DNA of 64,000 bases from Amylostereum areolatum (Eukaryota; Basidiomycota; Agaricomycetes; Russulales; Stereaceae), in assembly GCA_012932865.1 (NCBI GenBank), contig SAXG01000013.1, positions 744,001-808,000 on the forward strand. Reading direction: 5' to 3'. Below are positions 53,206-61,893 of this stretch, one piece after another. Position 1 is the stretch's first letter. Every line of letters begins with the position of its first letter. The position numbers and the translations under genes were made by a program. Under the pieces are notes generated by a model that worked only from the letters and a program-made list of their open reading frames with translations, did no database searches and was not told the DNA's origin.

Positions 53206-54993
53206 ATGTCCACCACCCCGAACGCAACCAACATCTCCTCTACCAATCAGACCGTCTCAACCAACAATGTCGAACGCATCCGCCTCGTCTGCAACAAAGC
53301 ACACCACACTCAACAGGAACGCACTCTCTGTGGAGACTGCTTCATCGCTCGATCGGCAGCAATCTTCGCAATTAAGTCAGTACCTCCTCCGTCTAGGTCA
53401 GGACCAAACGGAAGAACAGGGGGTGCCAATGCAATTCCCGTGGTCCGAAGCGACGAAGGTCCCAACACCCGATTCCCCGATACTCGAGAATCAAATAGCC
53501 CACATGATAGCCGGAGTAGCGATCGAGCAGGCCAGGCAGCGGATCGACGACCTCAGGAGGGAGTCGGCCGACGTCCAGGGCATCCTGGAAGACCACAACA
53601 AGATGCTCGACGAAGAACTCCACCAGCTGGACTTGAGGTACCTGACGCTCTCGACCGAAATGGAGGAACGAGAGGTCAAGCTCCTTCGACGATTCAGGAA
53701 GCTAGCGCAGCGGCTATACTCAACGTCGCAGAACTCCGAAAGTTCCTCACTGAAGTCGGACTCCGAGTCAACTGGCTCAACTGGGAAAGACATACCTTCC
53801 GTGCCGCCTACGAAGGAGAAATCCTCCGAAGACGAATGGAAACTACCGGAGTTCCCCATATGTCGCCACGCGAAGGCCCCGACATCGACCTCATCTTCCA
53901 TGGACATCACATCTCCCCGGGCTATACTGTTCGACCCGATCCCATCGCATCTGCCCTCACCAGACCCCCGTTCCTTCCTAACGCCCCTCCACGACCCGTC
54001 ACCGCCCCCACGCCACCAGGATCCTTACCCATCCCCGGCATCACCCAGATTAACCCCGTCCAGCCTCCCGTCGCTAGAAACGGATTACCCGAAGAGCAGT
54101 TCAGACAGCCCCTGCCAAGAGAGCTATCGGGACAGTCCCTGGTCCTTCCAGAGCCCGGACAACCGACCGGACGACCGGCCAGCAATCCGCGACCGGTACC
54201 TAGGACACCTCCTCGGCTGTCCGCCGTGCCTAGACCGCCAACTCCATTCCCACTATCTGCTAGCGACGCTCCCATGCCGTGGCACGGAAACCCTGCCCCC
54301 TATCCCTCATTCCTACGTCCGCACCCCGACCACACTCGAGATCCCGTCACCCAGGATCCCCGAGTCACCGCACAGCGACGTAAACATGATTCTGTCGACC
54401 CCGACGGAAGACCGTTCAAGCGGATCAGAGAGTTCAGACTCCCCGATGCATCGAGTGAGGAAGAACTTCAAGGAACTCAAGAAGATAGTCGATCGGATGA
54501 TGGAAGACCGCGCTCGCCGGAGACAGGAACTCAACCTAACGGACGAGTCGGACAGTTCAGCGGACGAATCGGACAGCTCGGCGGACAAATCGGAGAAGGA
54601 CGACAGGACGAAGGAAGTAGCCGAGAATCCCTCGGACCCATGGAGCGACGAACCAACCACGTGGACGCAAGAGAAGTGGGACGCGATTCCCTCGAAGCCG
54701 CGGAAACGCTGCTGGAAATGCGGCAAGCGAGGCCATCTCCGCCGAGATTGCCCCCGTCGCAAGGGCGCTCCCCCTCACTTCCCCCGATCTCGGCCCTGCG
54801 ATCCCCTCCGACCACAGACTCCTCTTCCTCGCCCTCGCCCGGACCGTCCGGATATCAGTTACGGTCCAGGAACACTGATGTCCCACCCCCACCTCCGACG
54901 TACCGACGCTACCGCCCGTGCCCACAGGCAGCTTCTGGGATTCCTCACGCGACGCGAGAGCCTGACGCACGAAGCCGCCCAACACGCCACTGA
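53206..54993 (+). CDS. Accessory ORF A, copy 2 (uninterrupted)
   Basis: 595 residues, one exon. It matches the spliced form of copy 1 ORF A, with the conserved block LNVAELRKFLTEVGLRVNW and GPDIDLIFHGHHISPGY. ATG with C at -3. ORF B begins 61 nt downstream, exactly as in copy 1. Confidence 0.6.
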   Translation: MSTTPNATNISSTNQTVSTNNVERIRLVCNKAHHTQQERTLCGDCFIARSAAIFAIKSVPPPSRSGPNGRTGGANAIPVVRSDEGPNTRFPDTRESNSPHDSRSSDRAGQAADRRPQEGVGRRPGHPGRPQQDARRRTPPAGLEVPDALDRNGGTRGQAPSTIQEASAAAILNVAELRKFLTEVGLRVNWLNWERHTFRAAYEGEILRRRMETTGVPHMSPREGPDIDLIFHGHHISPGYTVRPDPIASALTRPPFLPNAPPRPVTAPTPPGSLPIPGITQINPVQPPVARNGLPEEQFRQPLPRELSGQSLVLPEPGQPTGRPASNPRPVPRTPPRLSAVPRPPTPFPLSASDAPMPWHGNPAPYPSFLRPHPDHTRDPVTQDPRVTAQRRKHDSVDPDGRPFKRIREFRLPDASSEEELQGTQEDSRSDDGRPRSPETGTQPNGRVGQFSGRIGQLGGQIGEGRQDEGSSRESLGPMERRTNHVDAREVGRDSLEAAETLLEMRQARPSPPRLPPSQGRSPSLPPISALRSPPTTDSSSSPSPGPSGYQLRSRNTDVPPPPPTYRRYRPCPQAASGIPHATREPDARSRPTRH

Positions 54994-55153
54994 GCAGTGG
55001 CTGTATTGGGAGGACGCAATGCTCCGCACTCAACAAGAACCCCCCTCACGCTTCAATCACTCATGGCGCGTCGACGATCTCTTCTGGAAGGAAGCAGATT
55101 GGGACTTGCAGGAAGCGGAGGAGTCGAAGGATCACTGGCTGGAACCCTGGTAA
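53267..55153 (+). CDS. Accessory ORF B, copy 2 (uninterrupted)
   Basis: 628 residues, one exon, +1 frame to ORF A, overlapping it for about 1.73 kb. Coiled coil (IAHMIAGVAIEQARQRIDDL), CCHC knuckle (CWKCGKRGHLRRDCPRR) and the conserved C-terminus (LLGFLTRRESLTHEAAQHAT) are kept. ATG with A at -3. Confidence 0.65.
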   Translation: MSNASASSATKHTTLNRNALSVETASSLDRQQSSQLSQYLLRLGQDQTEEQGVPMQFPWSEATKVPTPDSPILENQIAHMIAGVAIEQARQRIDDLRRESADVQGILEDHNKMLDEELHQLDLRYLTLSTEMEEREVKLLRRFRKLAQRLYSTSQNSESSSLKSDSESTGSTGKDIPSVPPTKEKSSEDEWKLPEFPICRHAKAPTSTSSSMDITSPRAILFDPIPSHLPSPDPRSFLTPLHDPSPPPRHQDPYPSPASPRLTPSSLPSLETDYPKSSSDSPCQESYRDSPWSFQSPDNRPDDRPAIRDRYLGHLLGCPPCLDRQLHSHYLLATLPCRGTETLPPIPHSYVRTPTTLEIPSPRIPESPHSDVNMILSTPTEDRSSGSESSDSPMHRVRKNFKELKKIVDRMMEDRARRRQELNLTDESDSSADESDSSADKSEKDDRTKEVAENPSDPWSDEPTTWTQEKWDAIPSKPRKRCWKCGKRGHLRRDCPRRKGAPPHFPRSRPCDPLRPQTPLPRPRPDRPDISYGPGTLMSHPHLRRTDATARAHRQLLGFLTRRESLTHEAAQHATEQWLYWEDAMLRTQQEPPSRFNHSWRVDDLFWKEADWDLQEAEESKDHWLEPW

Positions 55154-55536
55154 GCGCGCGGACAGACTTCACCCATCATACGCACTCGGACTATTTCTCC
55201 CATCATCCCGCCTTTACAATTTCTCCTTACGATACTCCTCGGACTGATCACGGACTGCGCCCTCATCCGCACGCATATTTTCCTCGGACTTCTCTACTAT
55301 ACCGGTTCCTATCGCTACGAGGAAGGCGAAACGCTTGATATTCTCCCTGTAACGCGCTGGACGCGTCGCCTGCTTACGACTCAGTTTTGATTATGTACGA
55401 ATCATCGCTTACGATTGCTGGCAACGATTACATCATTGCCCCTCCGCATCGTAAGGATAAAGAGGAAAGCGACAAAGACCACAACATCCTCAGACATCGT
55501 CTAAACAAACCCACTCGCACCACCCACACCAACCAA

Positions 55537-55920
55537 ATGTCTTCCACCCTCACCTCCTCTTCGCGCAACCTCTCCACCACCGACTGCACCCCTCCTAACA
55601 CCCCTCCTCCTTCGCCCGTCCTCTCGCGCACTCCCACGCCCGACCCACAAGACGAAGAACTCCTTCGTCATCTCAAACGAGTCACGGAACTCTTAAGCCG
55701 TCCGGACGTTGCTCGCGCCATGAAGAGGCCGAGGAGCCTAGACGAAGAAGCCATGCAGGAGTCAAAAGGAAGATGCGGCATCAAGGGACTCTTCCGAAAA
55801 CGCGGGCCTCGGTTCAAGAGCCCGGATCACGCGACGACGGCGAGGATAGGACATCGGTTAGGGGCTACTACGATAGACGAGGAGGACGTAAAAGTAGTAG
55901 AGGCGTTACTCAAGCGGTAG
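55537..55920 (+). CDS. Accessory ORF C, copy 2
   Basis: 127 residues, colinear with ORF C of copy 1 (DEELLRHLKRVTELLSRPDV, GIKGLFRKRGPRFKSPDH). Confidence 0.6.
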   Translation: MSSTLTSSSRNLSTTDCTPPNTPPPSPVLSRTPTPDPQDEELLRHLKRVTELLSRPDVARAMKRPRSLDEEAMQESKGRCGIKGLFRKRGPRFKSPDHATTARIGHRLGATTIDEEDVKVVEALLKR

Positions 55921-55991
55921 AATGGAATTCTATCGCTTGATTCCGGATAAGGATAAAAGGAGTGAACATCAAAACATGAGGACTCAGAAGC

Positions 55992-56315
55992 ATGATGCAA
56001 CCCACTCAGTCGCCCGATCCCGTAATTTTCAATACACCTACTCCACGCTGGCTCCTTGTCGTCATCAGCATCATCGTAGGACTTACGATCCTCACCTTCC
56101 TCGCATCAACAATATTCCTCCTCCTATGGCGAAGAACGAGCGATCGACAGCATGTTCAAGAGATCCCTCTAGAACCGCTTCAATTCAGGAATCTACGAGA
56201 CGTAGATTCTAGAGAGGGGGATAGTGTTACAACTTGTCCAAGGTACTTCATTTTCCATTACCTTATTAGGAAGGATGTCGCTAAACGACGGATTACGACT
56301 GTGCCCAGTTCGTAA
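55992..56315 (+). CDS. Accessory ORF D, copy 2 (single membrane span)
   Basis: 107 residues. The hydrophobic helix (WLLVVISIIVGLTILTFLAS) is conserved with copy 1. It stops 91 bases inside the 3' LTR. Confidence 0.55.
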   Translation: MMQPTQSPDPVIFNTPTPRWLLVVISIIVGLTILTFLASTIFLLLWRRTSDRQHVQEIPLEPLQFRNLRDVDSREGDSVTTCPRYFIFHYLIRKDVAKRRITTVPSS

Positions 56316-56763
56316 CCGTCTCAACGACGCGACGACAACAGTGCCACAGATCGTCACCGTCCCGACGACAGTGCCACAGATCGTCACCGTCTCAACGGCA
56401 CAGCCGCGACGGTGCCACAGTCTCATCCCCGTAGATACTTGATACGACCGTCGCTCAATGTACATATATTTACTCGACCTCCTTTCTTATAAAAGGAGGC
56501 TCATCGAACGAGCCATTCCTCAGCTCGTTCTCTTTGTAAATACAGGACTGTTCTAACTAAAGAACCTCCTCTTAAGTATACTAAAGAGAGCCCAAAGTAA
56601 CTAAGTCGAAAGCTCGCCTAAGTCTTCCGCGAAGACTTACTGCCTAGCTTACCGACCTCAACCTTCGTATAAACGAGACGTCTGGATCACCTGATCCCAC
56701 TTCTCATCTACACAAATACTGTAGCCTGAGCCACTTGTCACGTGATAAGGACCGTCCTTAACA
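56225..56763 (+). repeat. 3' LTR of copy 2
   Basis: 539 bp, preceded by the same purine tract (AGAGAGGGGGA, from 56211) as copy 1. Confidence 0.95.
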
Positions 56764-57269
56764 TCGTCAACCTGAAAGGCCAGGCTGGTCACTTCCATGA
56801 ACTTGACCTCATGCAGGAACACTTCAACTTCTGGCTTGAAGAGCTTGCCCAGCACAAGGGCCAGGAGTTTGATAGTGAATTCTACCGCAATGTTATCTCC
56901 ATGCACATCCACCGCTTTTTAGTGTTAATTCGGGAACTGGAGGAGAACGTCAAGCTCGCGCAACGGACCACGACGCACGGCATGCCTCCCAACCACAACG
57001 AGATCCGCGAGGTCATACGAATTGCCCACGCGAATGATCTTCATCGTCGACGCGAAGGCCGAAGCTTTGGTTTCCTGGCCCAGGACGATTACTCAGAGGG
57101 TTATAAGATCATGGGGAAGAAGAACAAGCTAGGTGAATACATTGCGAAGACGATGGAGGAGTGGGACAACAAACACGTCCAAATCCCCGTGCCCGAGGGA
57201 TATGAAGATATGTCTACTTATATGCATGTACCTGTATCTGTAGACGAAGATGGAGAGATGGCAATGTAA
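56764..57269 (+). pseudogene. DUF6589-like gene, 3' segment (after retrotransposon 2)
   Basis: It resumes at the target duplication TCGTC with VNLKGQAGHFHELDLMQEHF, then NFWLEELAQHKGQEFDSEFY, the usual DUF6589 C-terminal region (LDLMQEHFN...WLEELAQHKG). It ends MHVPVSVDEDGEMAM with stop at 57269. There is no stop or shift inside. Apart from the two inserts the whole gene appears intact, so loss of function would be recent and due only to the insertions (unless the retrotransposons were spliced out, which I cannot judge). Confidence 0.8.
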
Positions 57270-57279
57270 TGTACGTGTA

Positions 57280-59855
57280 TCACGATCGCGGTTGGCTGGC
57301 GGGGGACGGAGGGTTGTATGGATGGTAACGACGCGGAGACATGACGGAGCCGCGCTGTCGGTACAAAGATCGGGGTGTCGTCGGACTGGAGGGACGAGCT
57401 CGACGCGGGGTGGCAAAGCATTGGCGGGGTGTACGCGATGATCGCGACGGCGTAGCGGGTAGGTTTTCATGTGACGCTCTGGAGGGGGTAGAGGGCGGAT
57501 TGTCGTGAGAGTAGACTTGGGCGATACTCTGCACCAACGGGCTGAGAGGACGAGGTAAGTCTGACCGAGCACATACCGAACAAGAGTGAATACTTACTTT
57601 GCATTATTTTCTGCGTTGTCGTGCCGTTTGAGTGGCTCGCGAGGCGTTGCCACCTTCCTGGGACGTTTATTCGTCGCCGTCGGCGCTGTCGAAATGCCAA
57701 CGGTGAGTGGCACCCAACGCGAAAGTGCCAGTGAGGACTCGAGGTACGCACCTTTGTTGCTCCCCCCCGCCTGCATTTTCTTCGCTCGAGCCTTCCTAGC
57801 CCGCTCCTGTTTCGCCTCGTCCCGTATCTCGTCAAATCGCCGATGAATCCCCTTCACCACATCGAACAGCGCGTTCCCACAGTCCTCGAGGAACTCCCAA
57901 TCGAACAGTGCCGCTGCCAAAGCCTCACGATCGCGAATTGCAGCGAGGTTGCTGGTGAGTGCACGCCGTTGCTTGTCGGGGATAAGGGAGAAAGGGGGAT
58001 CCGAGATGAAGTCGTAGTCGGGATATGCGGCGGCACTCGATGTGCCCAGCTCGAGCCAGGTTTTGATGCAGAACTTGTCCAGGTGAGTTTCGGCAAGCTG
58101 GAGCATTTTGACGGTCAACTTCGAGGTAGGTACGACGTCGATGTCGTCATTCTCTGCGTCGTGGTCTGCATCTTCGTGGAAGGCCATCCGGGCATCAACG
58201 ACAGCCTGAGGGTTTTCTGGAGGTGGTTCTTCGCTCGGTTCGCTGGGAGGAGGGGGTGGGAAGGGTTGCACGAAGCGAATGGGGGGACGACGTGGATCTT
58301 CGAGAGGGAGCATTGCGATGCAGCTGGAGTAGAGCAGGACACGTCCTGCATCCAAGCAGGAAGCGAGCGAGACGGAAGATGACGCGTGACGCCCAAATAC
58401 ACGGTTCAATTCGGCGGTGATGCACAGGTGCTTGACGTGACACTCAACCAACCGCCGCAATGTAAGGTCGTCCATCCGTTTTGATTTGGAGGAACCTGTA
58501 TCTTCTGTCCGTCGATCGCGTGGAGGCGGTACGTATTCCGCCGCTGTTACCCGGCTAGTTTCCTCTCCCTTTGCGACTGCCTTATTGCTTTCAGTGCGGA
58601 TCTCTTGAACGAAGCTGCGCTCGATGTAGAGAATGGCCACAGCAAAGCGCGTGCGATCACGCCCAGCGCGGCCAAAATACTGGACGATCTCCTCGGGGGT
58701 GTCAGGAAGGCCCATTACGGCCACATAATCCACCCCTCGGATGTCAACACCCATCCCGCACTTGATCGTGGCCACGACCGTGAAGCAATCGGGATCCGTT
58801 TGGAAGGCTTGCAACGTCTCTTCGTTCTCGTTCTGCCTTGCGTCGGGATCATTGGTAAGTCCGTTGTAGATTCGGATATTCTGTTGACGGTTTGCGTGAA
58901 GTGGCCGTATTCTTTGCAGGTACGATGCGATGTTCCAGCACGTCGTGTAATCTTTGCAGTAGATGAGGGTTTTTCCTACTCCTGTCGCTGCCCAAGTCAG
59001 CTCCGGAAACGCGGACCCAGCAATCCCACCGTGTAGAGTGTAGAACATCGTTCGCACGTTGGGCTGCTCGATGGACCTTCGAAGGGTGCGGTATTGACCC
59101 GGACGAAACTCCATCACGTCCGTTAAAAGTGCGTGCTCCAGTTCGGGTGACAGAGTTGCTGTCATCATCAGAATAGGAACCCCGGGGAGGCGGGCGCGGA
59201 GCTTTGCGATGGCCGCATACGCCTCACGGAAAGCTTTGCCCCACTCTATGGTAACGTGTACCTCGTCAACGGCATATGTGACGATGCTCTCGTTGAACGT
59301 TTTGTTGCGCAGAATACGGTCGAACTCCAGCATTCTGAGTCGTTCTGGCGAGGCAATGACGACCTCCCACTCGCAACGGCGCACTTCTTCCAGCAAGTCC
59401 CGCTTTTCCGCTTTTCGGACAGCGGCCATGTGGTCCTTGTCCAACGACACGGCTTTGATGCCTAGTTTTGTCATCTCGGCAACCTATGTGCGAAGTCTGT
59501 GAGTCCGTCATCATTATATCTACAAGATATCACTTACCTGACTATGCGCGAGGTCTGTGAGCGGCGTGACTGCTAGAACAACGGGGTTCTCGACGAGTGA
59601 CAAGCCAAGGCGGTTGAGCTCGGGGTGCTCACGAAGATATCTGCGAAGCATTATTTGGAGGTACATGGCAGCTGTTTTTCCCTCCCCGCATCCCGCTACA
59701 AGAAGCTGATGATGCTGGTCAAGGAGGTTGGAGGTAACCTCAACCTGCCAGTCATGAGGACCGTTCGGCCATTGCGGGATAGCCTCATCCAAGATGAACT
59801 TGAGATGGAGGCGTCCTTCTGTTGTTGACCATTGGTCCTCTTTCTGCGAGGTCAT
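57280..59855 (-). CDS. RecQ-like superfamily 2 DNA helicase
   Basis: ATP-dependent DNA helicase. The start at 59855 gives MTSQKEDQWSTTEGRLHLKF. Motif I is GCGEGKT, an unusual Walker A. An intron near 59540-59485 joins LAHSQ to VAEMTKLGIKAVSL. Further motifs: ASPERLRML (Ib), DEVH (II), MMTATLS (III), IYCKDYTTCWNIASYL (IV), TIKCGMGVDIRGVDYVAVMG (V) and VQYFGRAGRD (VI), the RecQ-type order. A long acidic/Pro-rich tail follows. An intron near 57750-57690 and another (57597-57542) lead to a last exon 57541-57280 that encodes a Ser/Pro/Arg-rich C-terminus (SIAQVYSHDNPPSTPSRASH). No RQC or HRDC domain is evident. The stop is 10 bp from that of the DUF6589 gene. Its place inside the inverted repeats suggests a role in moving the element. 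Confidence 0.9.
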
Positions 59856-60248
59856 GGAGGGCGAAAGAGAGCCATGGAGCAGACAGGAGACCTGTTGACA
59901 AGGAGGAAGACAAATTGTATATCTGAAACATTTCGATCACTTTATCTACTTCCAGATCTATCTTTTCAATAGTGGGTGAAAGCGTGGATTGAGAGTGTTT
60001 AAGATCTTCTCATGGTGCCATGAAAGCAGAAGAGAGTGCACAAACGAAGGGAACAACACCGCAACAGCAGATCATCAACGACTTCGTGTTCGTCGACGCA
60101 TTCATGGTGCGCGACGCTATCACGTGACTATATGACGAGACTGTTTTCGCTAATCAACTCTGATGACACCGAAGGGCACACGAGAGCTACGTAGGGTTTC
60201 CTTTTCCGTGCGCGGGAACTTTCGAGGGCGTGCTGCGGATTTCCTTTC
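59856..60248. other. Subterminal region of the DUF6589-helicase element
   Basis: About 390 bp between the helicase start and the right inverted repeat. It probably holds the helicase promoter and any transposase-binding sites. No repeats long enough to report. Confidence 0.5.
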
Positions 60249-60280
60249 TGGGGGCACCCAGCCAAGGCCTCTAAATTTGA
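60249..60280 (-). repeat. Right inverted repeat of the DUF6589-helicase element
   Basis: 32 bp, the perfect inverted copy of the left end. It lies about 400 bp upstream of the helicase start. Confidence 0.9.
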
Positions 60281-60587
60281 ACTAGCCTAGGCAAGGATGA
60301 ACTAACAATTCTTTGACGCTAGCTCTCCCTTTTCAAGTATGTAGCAGACAACTTTTGTTTACAACACATAGCATGAGCAGTTGAAAGGCATATTTTCCCT
60401 GGCTGGACAATGAAGAGCATAGATTGCCTCATGCCTCGAAGGGGCCAGATGCGCCTCTCATGTCCGGATCTCCCGTGTCGAGCAGGTGGCAATCGCCAAC
60501 GTCGCCTATAAAGCTGACCCCAACCGCCACTCCGCGTTCTCCTTTCCCACATCACCCCATCCTACAAGTAACAACATTTTCATCCAC
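60281..60587. other. Upstream region of the 60.6-kb gene
   Basis: 307 bp of host DNA just outside the right inverted repeat, presumably the promoter of the next gene. Nothing else seen. Confidence 0.4.
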
Positions 60588-61553
60588 ATGGCCGACAGCC
60601 AACGCACATACGTCGACCTCCTCTTCCGCTCCAGCAAGAAATACGCCAGCTGGGACCCCGAAGTCGAAGTGCGAGCTGGGGACTGGGGGCGCATCACGGC
60701 CGGTCGCAAGCCAGCGTTCGACCTCGCGTTCTGGCGACGCGGCCGACGCATGGGCGTCTTCATCAAGGAGGGCAACATTTACGACGACGGCTTGGCGAAG
60801 CAGCACGGCATTCCCGAGCCGAAGACGTATGGCGGGTCGGAGGCGACGGACTCGACGGGGGTGACCTGGCTCGTGTCGCAGAACGCGAGGGAGATGGACG
60901 CCTCGGTGGACGTGAGCGCGTAGGTAGTTTCTTCCATCCCCAACGCGGTCCCCAACGTCCGTCTAACTCTGTCTGGTGCGCGTGTTTCTTGCGCCGTGGT
61001 GCGGGAGTGCAGCCAGACCCCCGTCTTCGCGCAGTGCGGCGTGAAGGCCTCCTTCAAGTTCACGTCCGGGCAGGGGGCCGTCCTCGCGATGGACAACGAC
61101 GCCATCACCACGATCGATCCTCCCGGCAGCCTGCGCCGGCTTCTCGACGAGCCCGCGATGAAGGACGCCGTGATCGTGTCCGAGGTGCACGCCTGCGCGT
61201 CCTACGCACGCTACCTCGGCACCCCCTCCGTCAAAAGCGTCTCCATCGGCATATCCGCCGAGCCCCCCGTCGCCAACGTGGGCGCCGTCAGCGCCTCCGC
61301 GGCCTGGATGCGCAGCACGACCGTCGGCAATTTCAAGTCCAAGGTCAACAAGAAGGGCCAGAGGGTGTACTACCCGCTCTTCCGGCTGGTGTCGACGAAG
61401 GAGAGGGACACGTCCACGGGGCTGAGGGGAAGCCTGGAGGACGAGGATCACACGCCGTTGCCTGACGCCGAACCTCCGTGGATAAGGACGGACGCGGAGG
61501 GAGACAAAGGCGAGGCCCCTGCCCCAACACCGGTTTCCGTCAAGTGCGTTTAA
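60588..61553 (+). CDS. Conserved Agaricomycete protein of unknown function
   Basis: 290 residues from exons 60588-60919 and 61013-61553, in phase. The start MADSQRTYVDLLFRSSKKYA is followed by WDPEVEVRAGDWGRITAGRK and FIKEGNIYDDGLAKQHGIPE. After the intron come VFAQCGVKASFKFTSGQGAV, TIDPPGSLRRLLDEPAMKDA, VIVSEVHACASYARYLGTPS and YYPLFRLVSTKERDTSTGLR. I recognise the family as common in mushroom genomes but know no function. There is no signal peptide or membrane span, so it is probably cytosolic. The frame is intact. Confidence 0.75.
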
Positions 61554-61893
61554 TGCTCATATGAACAAAGACTGCACAATGACGTTCTCGCTAGACGGAA
61601 ATTCATAAAGAAACAACATTGAATATCCCGCATTACATTGTAATCTAATTTATGACGACGTCGTTAGCATTTTCTGCTTTGCTTCAATGTATTTATGAAC
61701 GCGCACGTACTTGAGCACGCCCCCCAAACTCTCACGCCCCACGCCCCACTCTCCACGTCTTAGGTTCATGTCACATACACAGCCCGGTCATGATGAATCT
61801 CCCATAGTGCATGCGGCATAATCTCCGCGCGACACATGGCCCGAAGCGGGAGCTTGTCGAGGTGAATGCACCAGCGAGGATTGGGATGATATC
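61554..61893. other. Convergent 3' spacer
   Basis: 340 bp between two convergent stops, AT-richer than its surroundings. No gene is supportable. Confidence 0.5.

Larger units (their letters stand above)
46567..56763 (+). mobile_element. Ty3/gypsy chromovirus, copy 2 (10,197 bp)
   Basis: A second full-length element of the same family, same orientation, in the same DUF6589 gene about 1.8 kb of gene sequence further on. Its LTRs are 539 bp and differ from each other by about one base (G/T beside the TATA box). The target duplication is TCGTC (46562-46566 and 56764-56768). It differs from copy 1 at many positions and has a longer LTR with a duplicated GTGCCACAGATCGTCACCGT unit, so it belongs to another sublineage and inserted independently. 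Confidence 0.97.
33523..60280. mobile_element. Putative DNA transposon: DUF6589-like gene plus RecQ-like helicase between inverted repeats
   Basis: A 32-bp perfect inverted repeat (33523-33554 and 60249-60280, beginning TCAAATTTAGAGGCC) encloses two convergent genes: a DUF6589-like gene (+, 33740-57269, interrupted) and a helicase gene (-, 59855-57280). Their stop codons are 10 bp apart. Subtracting the two LTR retrotransposons and one target duplication each leaves about 6.38 kb. Outside the repeats I find no convincing target duplication (GTCTGCA on the left, ACTAGCC on the right). DUF6589 proteins are heavily amplified in many Agaricomycetes, which fits a mobile origin. I infer a mobile element; no transposition chemistry can be assigned from the sequence. 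Confidence 0.75.

Noticed and set aside
33511..60290. A target-site duplication for the DUF6589-helicase element
   Set aside because: The flanks (GTCTGCA and ACTAGCC) share no convincing direct repeat; left unassigned rather than forced.
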